From contig OY856411.1 in assembly GCA_963693085.1 (NCBI GenBank), positions 1,345,015,550 through 1,345,079,549 of the forward strand: 64,000 nt of DNA, in the 5' to 3' direction. The notes beneath the pieces were generated by a model. The model was not told where the DNA came from, did no database searches, and saw nothing but the letters and a program-made list of their open reading frames with translations. The stretch comes from Alisma plantago-aquatica (taxonomy: Eukaryota; Streptophyta; Magnoliopsida; Alismatales; Alismataceae). Positions 1 to 11,036 of this stretch are shown here, piece by piece (within the stretch, counting starts at the first letter, position 1; the number at the start of each line of letters is the position of its first letter). Position numbers and translations under genes: made by a program.

Positions 1-899
1 CTCAAGCTACATTCTACTCAAATTTGGTGCAAAAACCAAACTATTTGGCCATTCAATTACATACTTCCCAAAGGCATAAACATAGGGATCCTAGTCATGA
101 TATCAACATCAATCACCATCCAAACCTTACCAAAGCACTCGTAACTCTTAAGATAACTCAACATTTATGAATTCCCTCATTTCATTGGACATTTAGGGAT
201 TTCAAAAGTCCACTCCATCACACTCATGATGTTGGGAATGAGAACTCCATGAAATTTAGGAAACAAACCTAGGAATTCATTGTTATAGAGAATTTTGTCA
301 ATCTTTGAAGTAACAAAATCCAAACCACCTTGGTGGTTGTCCCAAGAGAAAAAGGGACCATTCATAGAGAGTTCAAAAAGACTATAATTAGTCATACAAT
401 CATCAAAATCATCCATAGACTTTTTAGAAGGAGGTTCCTTTCCAATATTTTCATTATAATTCCTAACAGGATTGGAATCTCCCAAAATAGTCCAAGGTTC
501 ATGACTATTACCATGAATACTTTCAATATCATTCTACAAAGCCACTCTATCCTAATCGTGATTGTGACCATAAACAATGGTAAGAAGGAAGCTCTTATCT
601 TCAAAAGTAACTTTAGTATGAACTAACTGATCAAACTCTGAAAGCTTAGGAATAGAACAATGGTTTCCATCCCACAAAACAACAACTCTCCCAAGCACTT
701 GACTAGCATGGTTAGAAATCCACTTGTAACGAGCAAAATATTTACTCAATAGCTTATGAATCTTCCCCACCTGAATTTAAGTCTCATTCAGAACAATAAT
801 ATGAGGTTTTAATCTCAGGACGTCCTCTTAGACCTTAGGAGCTTTAATGTTAAGCCCCCTAAAAATCCAGAAGATGATAGTAAGGTTTTATTCAATCAT
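1..899 (-). pseudogene. LINE (L1-type) ORF2, endonuclease part, truncated by the window edge
   Basis: Read on the minus strand this is the N-terminal APE-type endonuclease (exonuclease-endonuclease-phosphatase fold) of a plant L1 LINE ORF2, the enzyme that nicks target DNA to prime reverse transcription. Seen: a degraded start motif ending RGLN near 847-880, LNET near 790-800 (the metal-binding Glu region), GDSN near 475-485 (family GDFN) and SKIDKIL near 290-310 (family SKxDR). Stops interrupt the frame near 884, 770 and 540, and frame changes are needed, so it is dead. RT and the 3' end lie beyond the left edge. ORF1 lies immediately upstream (right). Family assignment rests on motif order; the exact start near 899 is inferred. 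Confidence 0.78.
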
Positions 900-904
900 T
901 GGAA

Positions 905-2273
905 CCGAATGAAACCAGTAATTCACTGGCTTGAGACTTATCATCAGCAATAGCTACCTTATCAAACTTGTTAGGGAGATTAGCATTACTATACTCAGAC
1001 ATCCCTTTCCTCCCTTTACTTCTAGCCTTCTTCTTCTAATTGCCTTTAGGAAATTCAAAAGAAGGCTCCACAATTGTGTGCTCAATAGAATTTGGGGGAT
1101 ATCAAGATTAATCACTTGCCCTTCGACAGCTGGAGTAGACTTAGACAAGATTACTCAAGTTTCTTCGAGTGAGTCCTGGAACTCCTCATCCTACATTTAT
1201 GTACTCATAGGAATTTCCCCAGTAGCCTCCAGGGAGCTATATGTAACAGTAAAATTCTCCATACTACTCTCAGTAAACAATATCACATGTGATTTAACAG
1301 TGCTATCAATATCAGGAATCAGAGATGTAGCAACATCTATTGTACCATCCTGCACCTTCTCCTAATGAGCAATAGAAGGATTCTTTGAAACCCATACCAA
1401 TTTCTCCTTAGTCTTCCATTCACAATCATTGTGACCAAATAGATTGCAAACATGGCAACTACTCAGAGTCCACTCATACTCAAGTTGAATAGTGTGCTTC
1501 AAACCATTACTACTCAACACTTCCAAGGATTCAAAAAAAGTAGAAGAGGCCAGAATCAAAACTTGAATGCGAGCATACTTTAATCTCTGGAAGACATGAG
1601 TGAATCTATCAGACCTTAATGGAATACCCAAGTAGGATCCGATCTGAGAGAACATGTTAGCATCCCACAACTCTAAAGGTAGATCATGAATTTTTATCTG
1701 CACATGAATATCTTCCAATCTAAATCTCGACAAGGTAACCTTTGATTTCCCTTTCAATAGGACCAATGACCTACCTCTCATAAACTATAAGCCTCCTTCA
1801 TCAATAGTTTCCAAATCTTAAAGATTTCAGAATCATATTAGAAGAAACCCTTTACCATGACTTAAGACCTCTATAGAACCTTGTATCTTCCAAATCTGAG
1901 ATAGATAACATTCTAGTGTGGGCAATCGCACCTTGAATCTGATGATGTACAAAGCAAGGTAATTACTTCATCTGGTTGCATTCAGATCCACTTCATCCTA
2001 CAGATATACTAGAGCATCTTCCCTTACCTCAACCTCCACTTTTTCTAAAGTAGTAACGTCATTTTCAGGCTTTCTTAATAAGCTTACTCCAAAATTTGAG
2101 GTTGAAGAAGGAAAGATAACTCCAATAGGACTACCAGTAGAAGAAGAAGAAGAGCATGAAGTTAACTCTGATGAGCCATTCTATCGGTTGCCTTTGGTGC
2201 CATCATGGTAGCCTCTAGTGTGGTTTCTCATGTGGTCACGAGAGAGAACTTTGGTCTCCATAGATAACTTCAT
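905..2273 (-). pseudogene. LINE ORF1 (DUF4283 / zinc-knuckle RNA-binding protein), decayed
   Basis: ORF1 of the same plant LINE: a nucleic-acid-binding, gag-like protein thought to coat LINE RNA. The longest open part, 1362-1781, carries the second half of a DUF4283 domain (GRSLVLLKG then a DLPLELWD motif, near 1640-1780) and a knuckle of the form C-x2-C-x4-H-x2-C (CHVCNLFGHNDC, near 1420-1450), with H-C spacing shorter than the usual four. The first half of DUF4283 (GKGFLL and EDLETIDEGG-like residues) is readable at 1790-1900 in the same sense but broken by stops. The basic C-terminal tail (KKKARSKGRKG) sits near 1000-1040 in another frame. The start at 2273 is the first Met upstream and is only a best guess. 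Confidence 0.72.
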
Positions 2274-2399
2274 TGCTTGTAAGTGATATTATGCATGAGA
2301 ATGTTGAAATGCTTAAACTAGTGATCATATGGTTTTATTGTGATTGTTTATTTTCCATCTTGAGAGAGAGAAAATCTTATGATTAGATTTATCCTAAGC

Positions 2400-2872
2400 T
2401 TGAGAGATGAGGGAATAGACATCTATGGTGATTGCTTGTAAACTCTCTAAGGGTATACAATGTGTGTGAGTATTGCATGTTGGTGAGAGATATTAGTTGG
2501 TGAAACCCAATCCAAGTTCCCCCACCCATAATTGATATTTTACTCTTTGATTTTACTTGCTCTCTTATTTTTCTTCTTGTCTTGTTACACTTGTTTAACT
2601 TTACTTGTTTTTTTAATTACCATCATTCCCTAAGAAACACAAAACTTTATCTCACTATTTGGTTGGTGTAACTATGCCAAGGCTCCACATTCTTAACACA
2701 TACCACTGATGTCCCTGAGGATCGACCCTAATTTTCTACATTGGGACCCATATTATAGTCATGAGGGCATGAGTGTCGGGTTATAAATTTAAGATTCCAA
2801 TTACTATAGAGTCGTTCCTTCTGAATGTGTGATTTAGGTCGGTCAAAATTTTTGGTGCCATTATCGAGAACA
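2400..2872 (+). repeat. 3' end of a gypsy (Athila/Tat-like) LTR with primer-binding site
   Basis: Plus-strand, non-coding. Near 2701-2730 it has the phrase of the type 'ccctgaggatcgaccc' common at the 3' end of Athila/Tat LTRs, and at 2853-2870 a degraded tggtgccattatcgagaa, resembling the tRNA-Asp primer-binding site of these elements (family tggcgccgttgccgggga). No gag follows: a copia scrap in the other orientation begins at about 2880, so only the LTR edge and PBS survive. The 5' LTR boundary is not visible; bases 2274-2399 could belong to it. Confidence 0.6.
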
Positions 2873-2879
2873 AGGAAAC

Positions 2880-3411
2880 TGGTACTATTGAGAATCTAAT
2901 TCTACTTAGCATACAGTCGTGCCTCAAGTCTAGCGAAAAATTTGACTACACACTTTTTAAGTTTAATAATTCTAGCTTCCTTGAATACTTAGTATAACAC
3001 AGGTTTTTCCAGAAAGGTCCATAATTTGTTGGCATACATGGATTCCATCTCATATCTCATGGCCTCAAGACATTTCTCAAACTCTAATCCCTCAATAGCT
3101 TGTAGATAGGTTGTTGGCTCATCATCTATGACCAACTCACTGCCTTCCTAAGTCACAAGATATCCAAATCTTTCAAGTGAAAGGTGTGCCCTGCTAGATC
3201 TATGAGATTCCTTTGTAACTTGAGGAATTTGAGATTCCACAACATTTTTTTATTCTCTTTGTTCCTCTTGTACATCTATCATTCAATGATGTCTTGTTGG
3301 TCTAGAATCTCCTTGAGTTCCACGTTCCTCCCTCTGATTCCTTTAAAAATAAATTCCTTTCCTAGAAATACATCCTCTCTGGCAACAAATACTTTGTTGT
3401 CAGATTTGGAA
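2880..3411 (-). pseudogene. Ty1/copia polyprotein scrap: integrase tail to RT start
   Basis: Minus-strand remnant of a copia pol that is not the SIRE type next to it. Near 3370-3410 it reads NKVFVARERMYFLGKEF, the integrase C-terminal strand typical of copia (family form 'KVFVARNxxFLEKEF'). Near 3095-3180 comes RFGYLVT, DDEPTTY and then LEAMRYEMESMYANKLWT, the junction region just before the RT fingers. Several stops and frame changes are present. The RT palm is absent. Its right edge at about 3411 coincides with the inferred inversion breakpoint. Confidence 0.72.
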
Positions 3412-4040
3412 TGAAAGTAATAACTCACTTAATGAAATCCTTGATCATCTACTAAACAAAGTGGTACTATTGGTTTGGAATTTGTAGGGGGAGCACCTAA
3501 GGGCAATAACAACGCCAAAGGTAAGAAAAAGTGTAAGGAAACCTCCTTTTTCATTGGAGAGTCTTCTGGTGTTAAGAACCCTATGATTTGTTCTCATTGT
3601 AAATGTGATGATCATTACTCTACTTATTGTACTTACAAGCCTAAGGGGACCAACGAAAATGGGTCCCCAAGCTAACTCCGGATCCCAAAGTTTGAGTTGG
3701 GAACCGACACTCTCCTTTCTTGTAGGAGAAAGGTAGATGGATTGTTGATAGTGGCTGCACTAAGCATATGACAAGTGATATAAGCCATTTCAACAACTTC
3801 ACTAAAAAGGAAGGAGGTTCAGTTACCTTCGGGGACAACAAGAAAGGTAAGGTTAAAGGTGAGGGTGATGTAGGTGAATCCTTATCTATCAAGAATATTC
3901 TTTTTGTGGATGGTCTACATCACAATTCAATAAGTGTAAGTCAATTTTGTGATAATGGTTACCTTGTGCTATTTACTTCTTTTGAATGCTAGATTCTAGA
4001 TTCTAGATGCCTAGAAGTCAAATCGAATGGTATTTCACTT
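3412..4040 (+). pseudogene. SIRE-like copia element A: gag tail and aspartic protease
   Basis: Start of the displaced 3' part of copia element A. The gag tail (LNEILDHLLNK, then GGAPKGNNNAKG) leads to a knuckle CSHCKCDDHYSTYC (C-x2-C-x4-H-x4-C) at about 3589-3630. A frame change follows, then the retroviral-type protease with WIVDSGCTKHM at 3738-3770 (catalytic Asp in DSG) and the FGD/KG strands to about 3990. The protease releases mature proteins from the copia polyprotein. From 3768 to 6413 the frame is constant, broken only by stops. The rest of the gag upstream of this point lies at 31735-33488 on the other strand. The SIRE/Maximus lineage call is from overall motif style. Confidence 0.82.
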
Positions 4041-4920
4041 TAGCATCGTCGGCTTGGTCATGTAAATATGCATCAGTTGAAGAAGTTGAGCAAAAAGGAC
4101 TTGGTCCATGGACTTCCCAAATTGGATTTTGAAAAGAATGAGGAATGCCAACCTTGCACCCAAGGAAAGCAAACCAAGTCCTCCTTCAAATCCAAAGGAG
4201 TCCTCAGTACCAAGAGAGCTCTTGAACTTCTTCACATTGATCTATTTAGACCAATGAGAACTCAATCACTTCGTGGTTCCAAGTATTGCCTTGTTATTAT
4301 CAATGATTTCTCTAGATATACTTGGACCTTCTTTCTCATTTCCAAGAGTGATATGCTTGATGTTTTCTCAAGTTTTTGTATACGAGTCGAGAATGAAGCT
4401 TCTTTTTGGATCGTTTCCATCCATAGTGATCATGGGGGAGAATTTGGAAATTTTGAAAATGATATTTTTGAATGTTCTTGTGAAGAATCTGGCTATGCAC
4501 ATAACTTCTCTTTACCTCAAACACCTCAAAAAAATGGGGTTGTAGAGAGTAAGAATAGGTCACTACAAGAGAGGGCTAGGACCATGCTTTTAGAGTATGA
4601 CACTCCAAAGAAGTTTTGGGTTGAAGTCATCAAGACCTCATGTTTTGTGCAAAACTAGGTTTTTACACATCCTTCTTTAAAGAAAACCCCCTATGAGCTA
4701 TAGCATGGTAGGAAACCTTCTATCGAGTATTCCCATGTTTTAGGATGTCCTTGTTTTGTTTTGAATACGAAAGACTCTCTCGACAAGTTTGATTTGAAAT
4801 CTTACAAGGCTTTATTTCTTGGCTATAGCGCTACTAGTAAGGCTTATAGAGTATTTAATGTTGATCTTGCTAAAGTAGAAGAATCTATAAATGTTAAGTT
4901 TATTGAAACTAACCCCTCTA
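4041..4920 (+). pseudogene. SIRE-like copia element A: integrase
   Basis: Copia integrase, which joins element cDNA to the chromosome. The pre-integrase zinc domain begins HRRLGHVN at 4045-4068 and ends CQPCTQGKQ at about 4150-4175. The catalytic core shows the expected D, D, E: HIDLF near 4236, IHSDHGGEF near 4420-4446 and NGVVESKNRSLQ near 4534-4565. The core is open from 4068 to 4658, ends at a TAG, and resumes in the same frame through the C-terminal FLGYSATSKAYRVFN segment at about 4815-4860. In-frame stops near 3990, 4041, 4656 and 4700 make it a pseudogene, although catalytic residues survive. Confidence 0.88.
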
Positions 4921-5903
4921 TTCCCAAAGATATTGTTCCAAATGATGATGTTGCAGGTGAGGTAATTCCCATTCTAAAAGAACTCAACATCACCCAAAAG
5001 GGAAAAGAGGTAGTCACTCAAGAAGAAGAGAAATATGAAGAGAAGAAGGATCCAACTCCCCGATTTGCAAAGAATCATCCAAAAGAGCTGATTTTAGATG
5101 ATCCATTTGAAAGAGTGAAGACGCAAGTTGCATTAAACAAAGAACAAGCCAACAACACCTTCATCTCAAAACTCAAGCCAAATAATGTCAAAGAAGCTCT
5201 TGGGGATGATGAATGGATCCTAGCTATGCAAGAAGAGTTGTACCAATTTGAAAAGAACAAAATTTGGACCCTAGTTCCAAGACTAAGTGATAGAAAGATC
5301 ATTGGCACCAAGTGGGTCTATCGCAACAAACTAGATGAAAGCGTCAAAGTGGTAAGGAACAAAGCAATGTTAGTGGCTCAATGCTACTATCACCAGGAAG
5401 TTGTAGATTTTGATAAAACATATGCGCATGTAGCTAGATTTGAATCCATTAGTGTTTTGCTTGCTTTTGCTAGTTATAAAAACTTTTGCCTGTATCAAAT
5501 GGATGTTAAAAGTGCATTTTTGAATGGTACAATTGAGGAGGAAGTGTATGTTGCACAACCCTCGGGCTTTGAACATGATAATTTACCTAACCATGTTTAT
5601 TTGTTGCAAAAAACTCTCTATGGACTTAAACAAGAACCTCGAGATTGGTATGAGAAATTAAAGAACTTTTTGTTAGAACATGGGTATATCATGGGCAAAG
5701 TAGATTCTACCTTATTTCTAAATCACACTTCTAACAATTTTCTTTTTATTCAAATATATGTTTATGATATCATTTTTGGCGGAACTAATCTTGATCTTTG
5801 CAAAGAATTTAGTGATATTACGCAGATGAGTATGATGGGTGAGCTCACATTCTTCCTCATCTTTCAAATCAAGCAAACTAAAGATGGGAACTTCATTAAC
5901 TAA
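4921..5903 (+). pseudogene. SIRE-like copia element A: reverse transcriptase
   Basis: Linker rich in Glu and Lys (4921-5110) followed by the copia reverse transcriptase (RVT_2). Visible in order: IIGTKWVYRNKLDE at about 5300-5340, a degraded ARLVAQGYxQ (KAMLVAQCYYHQ), QMDVKSAFLNG at 5497-5529 with the first catalytic Asp, LYGLKQEPRDWY at about 5617-5650, and the active-site box at 5753-5776. That box reads YVYDII where YVDD is required, so the first of the paired catalytic aspartates is lost. The frame is otherwise open from 4761 to a TAA at 5901 and continues in frame beyond it. Long open frame but chemically dead. Confidence 0.9.
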
Positions 5904-6305
5904 GGCAAGTACATAAGCGAGCTACTCAAGCACTTTGGAATGGAGAACACCAAGTCGATGGACCCACCCATGTCAAACACCACCAAACTTGATAAGGATG
6001 AAGAGGGTGAAAAGGTATATGAGAAGCTCTATAGAGGTATGATTGGAAGTTTACTTTACTTAACTTCTTCTAGACCTGATATAATGTTTAGGGGTTGCTT
6101 GTGTGTTCATTTTCAATCAAATCCCAAGAAATCACATCTTACAGCTGTTGAGAGGATTTTAAGGTACTTAGCCAAAACTCTAAATTTTGGACTATGGTAT
6201 CCCAAGTCAAGGGACTTTACTCTTATGGATTATGGTGATGCATATTACACTGGATGCTTGATTGATAGAAAATGCACAAGTGGAGTGATGCGGGTGGGTG
6301 GATCG
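5904..6305 (+). pseudogene. SIRE-like copia element A: RNase H, cut short
   Basis: Continuation of A's polyprotein into the copia RNase H region: the connecting segment MIGSLLYLTSSRPDI at 6040-6084, RILRYLAKT at about 6153-6180, then the first acidic strand YGDAYYTGCLIDRKCTSG at about 6226-6285, where the family has SDADxAGCxxDRKSTSG. Copia sequence stops at about 6290-6305 and minus-strand Athila sequence begins. The C-terminal part reappears at 10858-11036. Around 90 residues of the usual RNase H are not present on either side, so the junction also lost DNA. Confidence 0.85.
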
Positions 6306-6311
6306 ACATTT

Positions 6312-7068
6312 GAAAGGCTTCATTTCTCCAATGACAACCGAGTTAATAGAATGGGTAAACTATTTATCTTTTGGAATAACTTGATTAGGATTTTGCATCT
6401 TGGGTTTGAGTAGGAATAACTTAAACCCACTTGGATACATAATCATAGCCACCTAAGATGTACTTGTAGCCACAAGAGGAAGGAAAGGGGGCCATGCAGT
6501 CTATGTCCCATACATCAAATACCTCAACCTCAAAAATGGAGTTTAGAGGAATTTCATCGTGTCTTGATATACATCATGTACTTCAAAATTTATCACAAGC
6601 TTTGGCATAGGCATGAATGTCTTCAAATAATGTTGGCCAATAAAAACATGCTTGCATGTATTCTCTCCTCCAAAGTGTCCTCCATAGGAAGAAGAATGGC
6701 AATCTGAAATGATAGCTTGGATCTCTTCATCAACTATACATCTATGGATCAATCCATATATGCCTTGCTTGAATAAAAGTGGATCATCCCAATGGTAGAA
6801 TTGAACATAGTGAAGGAACTTCTTCTTTTGTTGATAAGTGAGATCAGGGGGAAGATGTCTAGTAGCAAGAAAGTTTGCAATATCAGTGAAACAAGGGACT
6901 AGAAAAGAGTTGATAGCATACAATATTTCAACATGTATATAATCATTAATAGGGAGAGAGTCTATTGCATTCATGATCAGACATAAGAGGTGATAAAAAA
7001 CACTATTATATGTACCTTTCTTATCTGTAATCTCAAGGTCAACTCTTGAAGCAAAAGCATCCAACAAA
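6312..7068 (-). pseudogene. Athila-like gypsy fragment B: integrase N-terminal half
   Basis: Minus-strand gypsy integrase of the Athila type. From right to left: PCFTDIANFLATRHLPPDL near 6840-6905, FLHYVQFYHWDDPLLFKQG near 6760-6825, the HHCC zinc region (CHSSSYGGHFGGENT near 6660-6705), then VWDIDCMAPFPSS at about 6470-6510 holding the first catalytic Asp, and YVSKWV near 6415-6435. The part 6543-7067 is open; beyond it frames change. Sequence homology ends at about 6312 just around the second catalytic Asp, so the Glu and the C-terminus are missing. The zinc region has lost its second Cys pair. Confidence 0.86.
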
Positions 7069-7420
7069 TCAGGTGTGGATTGGCATCTTTCTTATTCAAC
7101 AAATACATGATTGCGGTGTGGTTGGTGTAGACCACAACTATGGATCCCACAAGATATTGCCTGAATTTTTCAAATGCATATAATATTGCTAGAGTCTCCT
7201 TCTCTGTGATGGTGTAGTTTATTTGTGCTTCATCCAGGGTCTTGCTGTCATAATGTATGGCATGGAGTTTGTTATCTTCCCTCTATCCTAGGACTGCACC
7301 AACAACGTAGTCACTAGCATCACACATAATCTCAAAAGGTGAATTCCAATCCGGGGTTGAATGATGAGGGAAGAAATAAGAGCATCCTTCAGCTTTTTAA
7401 AAGTGGCATGGCGGTCATTA
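7069..7420 (-). pseudogene. Athila-like fragment B: gypsy RNase H
   Basis: Gypsy-type RNase H, which removes the RNA strand during reverse transcription. Readable on the minus strand with frame changes: IMCDASDYVVGAVLG near 7290-7335, HAIHYDSKTLDEAQINYT near 7225-7280, then ETLAILYAFEKFRQYLVGS near 7150-7210 and VVVYTNHTAIMYLL near 7105-7145. The final acidic position, normally Asp in YTDH, is Asn here, and a stop follows VLG. It lies between RT (7421-7890) and integrase in the usual gypsy order. Confidence 0.8.
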
Positions 7421-7890
7421 TTGAAAGAAAATCAACATCTTTATCAAAAAGTGAGCACAATGGTGTAACTATCTTGGACAAGTCTTTGACAAAGTGTATG
7501 TAAAATCATGCATGGCCAAGAAAGTTGTGAACATCTTTCACAGATGTTGGAGTGGACATCTTTTCAATTGCCTCCGCTTTAGCCATGTCAACTTCAATAT
7601 CCTTGTTAGATACCATGTGGCCTAGTACAACTCTAGATTGTACCATGAAATGGCACTTCTCTCAGTTGACTACTAGGTTAAACTTTTTGCAACATTGAAG
7701 AACTTCATAGAAATTTGATAAATAGTCGTCAAAAGTATTTCCATACACATTCAAATTATCCACAAAATTCTCCATTATTTCATTGATGAAATCGCAGATA
7801 ATGGCCAACATACAACGATGGTAATTCGTTGGAGCATTACAAAGGGATAATGGCATGTGTCTATAAGAATAAGTTCATAGGTGCATGTAT
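7421..7890 (-). pseudogene. Athila-like fragment B: C-terminal part of reverse transcriptase
   Basis: Gypsy reverse transcriptase palm and thumb. Open 7662-7856 on the minus strand with MPLSLCNAPTNYHRCM (family MPFGLCNAPATFQRCM) and the active-site box NFVDNLNVYG at about 7735-7765, where FMDDFSVYG is usual: the second catalytic Asp has become Asn. It continues after a stop with EKCHFMVQSRVVLGHMVS near 7600-7660 and the FLGHAWFYIHFVKDLSKI thumb near 7490-7540. The N-terminal fingers are gone beyond 7890. Confidence 0.86.
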
Positions 7891-8530
7891 ATGTGGTCTT
7901 TTCTTGGTTCGGTGGGTATAATGGTATTTGGAAGAAAAAAATCCCAAATAGTGATCAAGATAGAAAAAAATGATTCGCTAATCTTTCAAGCATCAAACCA
8001 ATGAAAGGAAAAGAAAAATGATATTTATTATTTGAGATCAATACAAATGCTCTTATATATATGAATTCAGATTATCAGTTTGTAGAATATATATGGTTCT
8101 TTTATATTGTTATGTATAATGAAGTGATTCAGTTATCGTTTATATTCTTTGTATCAAGTAGACCACAAGTTGTGTTTAAATGAGTTTGCCCTAAGTGGAT
8201 TTTCTTTCCACATGTTTGAGATTAATAGGAGTTGGTTATTCTTGAGTAGCTATTGGCTTTAGGACTGCAGGTTTGGCCTGGTCCGGATGACAGGGTGTGT
8301 CACTGGGATCTAATGACTCATATTAACAATATAATAAGCGTAGACTCTAGATAAATTAGACACACATCATAGTGAGAATGTACATACACTAAGATGTTGA
8401 AACATATGGGAAAGATTAAAATAGCTAAGAATCAGTTGGCACTGATATCTGAGATCCAACTTTGGGGCCACATATGAGAAATCTTTAATTGGGAATAAAG
8501 GAACACGACATAACATTCAGATTAAGTTTA
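7891..8530. other. Unassigned AT-rich spacer inside fragment B
   Basis: About 640 bases between the RT and gag pieces of B. In an intact element this interval would hold the end of gag, the protease and the RT fingers (2 kb or more). I see none of those motifs, only AT-rich DNA with short TATATA runs near 8055. It may be an unrelated insertion combined with a deletion. Confidence 0.4.
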
Positions 8531-8540
8531 ATGATTAGTT

Positions 8541-9075
8541 TTATATGAACTCTAAATATGAAATATGGAAAAGATATGAGAAAAGTATGTAAGGGCCAAG
8601 ATAGTAAGAAAAATTGATGAGATGGATCCTTAGTTGTGCGGTCTTGCTAGGTGGAAAATACTTAGCAAGAAAAACATTCAGTAGCTCCTCCCAACTTTTG
8701 ATAGACCTCTTGGGTAGGGAAGAAACCCATGCCTTCGCTCTGTCCCTCAAGGTGAATGGAAACAATACCATATGTATCCCATCAACATGAATGATGTTTA
8801 TATTGGAAGTGTTCATGTACTATAGAAACTCAGATATGTGAAGATTAAGATCTTCCATACGGGTTCCTCCAAATCTGTTCTGCTAGATCATTTCCATAAT
8901 TGTGGGGCTAATAGAGAAGTTGTCAGATTCAATAATCAGATGGTCAATAGATCCACATATGTTGATGGAAGCATGGACAACGAAGTCCTTAAGTGGCTTG
9001 TTGTCCTCCATGATTGGTTATAGGTGATTGGTTGAAGATGGTGGAAAAGAATAAGGTCTTGAGTGGGTAATGATG
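8541..9075 (-). pseudogene. Athila-like fragment B: gag (retrotransposon gag domain)
   Basis: Minus-strand gag of an Athila-type gypsy element, the capsid-forming protein. At the right end, near 8880-8960, are DNFSISPTIMEMI and QNRFGG; then EDLNLHISEFL near 8825-8860 and DGIHMVLFPFTLRDRAKAW near 8730-8790, the core of Retrotrans_gag, followed by ELLNVFLAKYFPPSKTAQLR near 8630-8690. Family form: EDPNxHIxxFLE, DAIRLRLFPFSLxDKAKAWL, FLAKYFPPxKTAKLR. Stops at 8816-8818 and near 8880. The zinc knuckle and protease are missing. Confidence 0.84.
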
Positions 9076-9079
9076 GTTG

Positions 9080-9944
9080 TGAATCCTCCTATTTTAAAGA
9101 GCTTTATATCCTCCTTGATCTCCTAGAGATGATGATTGTGCATTTAATTTTTGGGTCTAGAAATATGGATGGTTCAAGACCCCTTTTAGAACGCCGCATA
9201 TAGTTATGTAGACAAATAAGGTGAGTGAGTTATACAACTAAAATGGAAAATGCAAATGGTAATAATGATTATGGTGATTATGATGAAAATGATTATGGAT
9301 TTGATGGATTGGGGTGTGATCTAGTCTCGAATACTAATCAACACTCTTACTCTAATTTAAAAGTACCATGCTTTTAGGAAATATGTCTCTCTCAATGACT
9401 AAAGTTAAAACTTCCATGTATGAAGGTTACATGTCATCCCAACATGTTGTGTTGCTGCAAGTAGAGAAAATTTGGGCAAGTCTTGGGTGAGTGAACAAGG
9501 CACGTGCATTTAAGACACATTTTTTTGTTGTGTTACAACAACTTCTGGATTGAGGGGATGTAGAATGTGTATTTAAGACAGGTCGTGTTGTTGCAAGATA
9601 GGAAGTTTAGAAAATCCATAGAATGAGGGGACATGGTGTGTCAGTTGGATGACACGTCGTGTTGATGCACATCAGAGCGAGTATGTTTCTACCTGCAACT
9701 GACATGTCATGTTGGATAAACCACACAATGTGTTTCTATCAAAAACTTCATGAAAGTCTTCAAGGTTATGTAATCTCTTCGGGAGTCCAAATAAGGTCGA
9801 GTTATAATCGAATTAACCCCATTTTATCATCAAAATATTTTACCTATGGTTACAAACATGGAACAAGTAAAGATAACAATAAAATGGGAAATATAGCATT
9901 ATTAGAGTTAATCGAATGTAGAAATTGGATTGACAATGCATGCA
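9080..9944 (-). repeat. LTR-like region with repeated ACACG-T-CGTGT palindromes
   Basis: Non-coding stretch upstream (right) of the B gag. Between about 9430 and 9720 a motif of the form GACAxGTCGTGTTG recurs four or five times, best at 9651-9664, where ACACG-T-CGTGT (9652-9662) is an 11-base palindrome. Such repeated words are typical of Athila-type LTRs. No terminal TG/CA pair or primer-binding site could be fixed, so the LTR call is an inference from position and the repeats. Confidence 0.4.
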
Positions 9945-10500
9945 AAATTAGGAAAAAAGACTATATAAATCATGCACATCATCTCCAGAAGACTGTGAGG
10001 AACTTCACTGTCAAGTCGGTGTAGACTGAAAGAATGTCATAGGGGAAGCACAAAAGATGATTCTATCATATGATGTTGTTGAAGGAGTTTTTGATGCCTA
10101 AGGTGGAGAGAGTGGAACCACATGCCCATTGGGGAAGAGTGACTCCAATATCTTCCATGTCTTGGAACTATTGAAGGTGGTCTTCATTAGTGAACTGAAT
10201 GTATTTGCCTAGAAGGGGGGAGATACATGGCCTAGAAGTGAAGGATGGTGTATAAGTCAGGTGGGCGGGAAGGTTGACCTTAGTCTAGTCAAGAATCTCA
10301 TCAGTCATATTAATGTTGGTCACCATGTTGTTAGATATAGGAGAGCAAGTAGTATCCCGAGGCTCTCCGATGTGAATCCACCCCACAAAACATGATGGTC
10401 ATGGGGTTGCATGGAGTGGGTCATCGAGCGGTCTCCTTCGCCTTCCCCTTGCGAATGTGGTTGACGAAACTGCTGCCAGAGCCTTCTTCGGACATGGTCT
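9945..10500 (-). pseudogene. Athila ORF1/env-like remnant (tentative)
   Basis: On the minus strand a decayed frame starts at an ATG near 10495 (MSEEGSGSSFVNHIRKGKAK) and leads, with frame changes, to KYIQFTNEDHLQ near 10180, then TLGIKNSFNNII near 10065-10110 and DILSVYTDLTVKFLTVFW near 9985-10040. The pattern 'LGI...F..I ... Y.DLTVEFL' resembles the ATHILA ORF-1 family, a plant-specific domain of unknown biochemical role. Multiple stops. If correct it belongs to an Athila-type element, but its place upstream of a gag and across an LTR-like region suggests a different copy from B. 10501-10857 shows nothing I can name. Confidence 0.4.
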
Positions 10501-10857
10501 TATTGATACAGGCAACCAATTGATTGACTTGGGAGCAAGTTGATTGACTTGTACAATAGGTTATTGCTGATATAGAGGGTGCAAACAAATTCAGCTAGCT
10601 TACCAGTAACTCAACTGGTGGTGCAAGTAGGGCAGATGAGTTCTGTGACAGAGACGATAGTGGCATTGGGCGGTGGCTACTCATCAAAGGGACATGAGGT
10701 AGTCATGGGATGAGGAAGCTCGATGGCATCGAAAGTTGCTACTGTGGCAGAGTAGCTTGGTGGTGTCTAGGGAGGATGGCGATGGGTCAAGTAGCCTGTC
10801 AGCCGACTCACCTCAGGTGGTGGTTGTATCTGGCGGAACTCCAGTAGAGGCATGTTG

Positions 10858-11036
10858 TAGCTCCGGTCTCCCATAGCAGAGCTAAGCATATAGAGGTTCA
10901 TCATCATTTTCTTCGTGATCACATTGCCAAAAAGGATATCTATATCACACATGTGGACACGGAAAATTAGTTGGCAGAAATTTTCACTAAACCACTAGTT
11001 GCAGAGAAATTAACTTTATTAGATCTAAACTGCTCA
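10858..11036 (+). pseudogene. SIRE-like copia element A: RNase H C-terminus
   Basis: The missing tail of A's RNase H resumes here on the plus strand: PVSHSRAKHIEV at about 10870-10905, HHHFLRDHIAKKDIYI at about 10898-10945, and THVDTEN-stop-LAEIFTKPL at about 10945-11000. The family form is NPVQHSRTKHIEVRHHFLRDH followed by TxxQLADIFTKPL, which marks the end of a copia pol. One in-frame TAG replaces the Gln before LAEIFTKPL. This places B and its neighbours (6305-10858) inside A. Confidence 0.86.
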
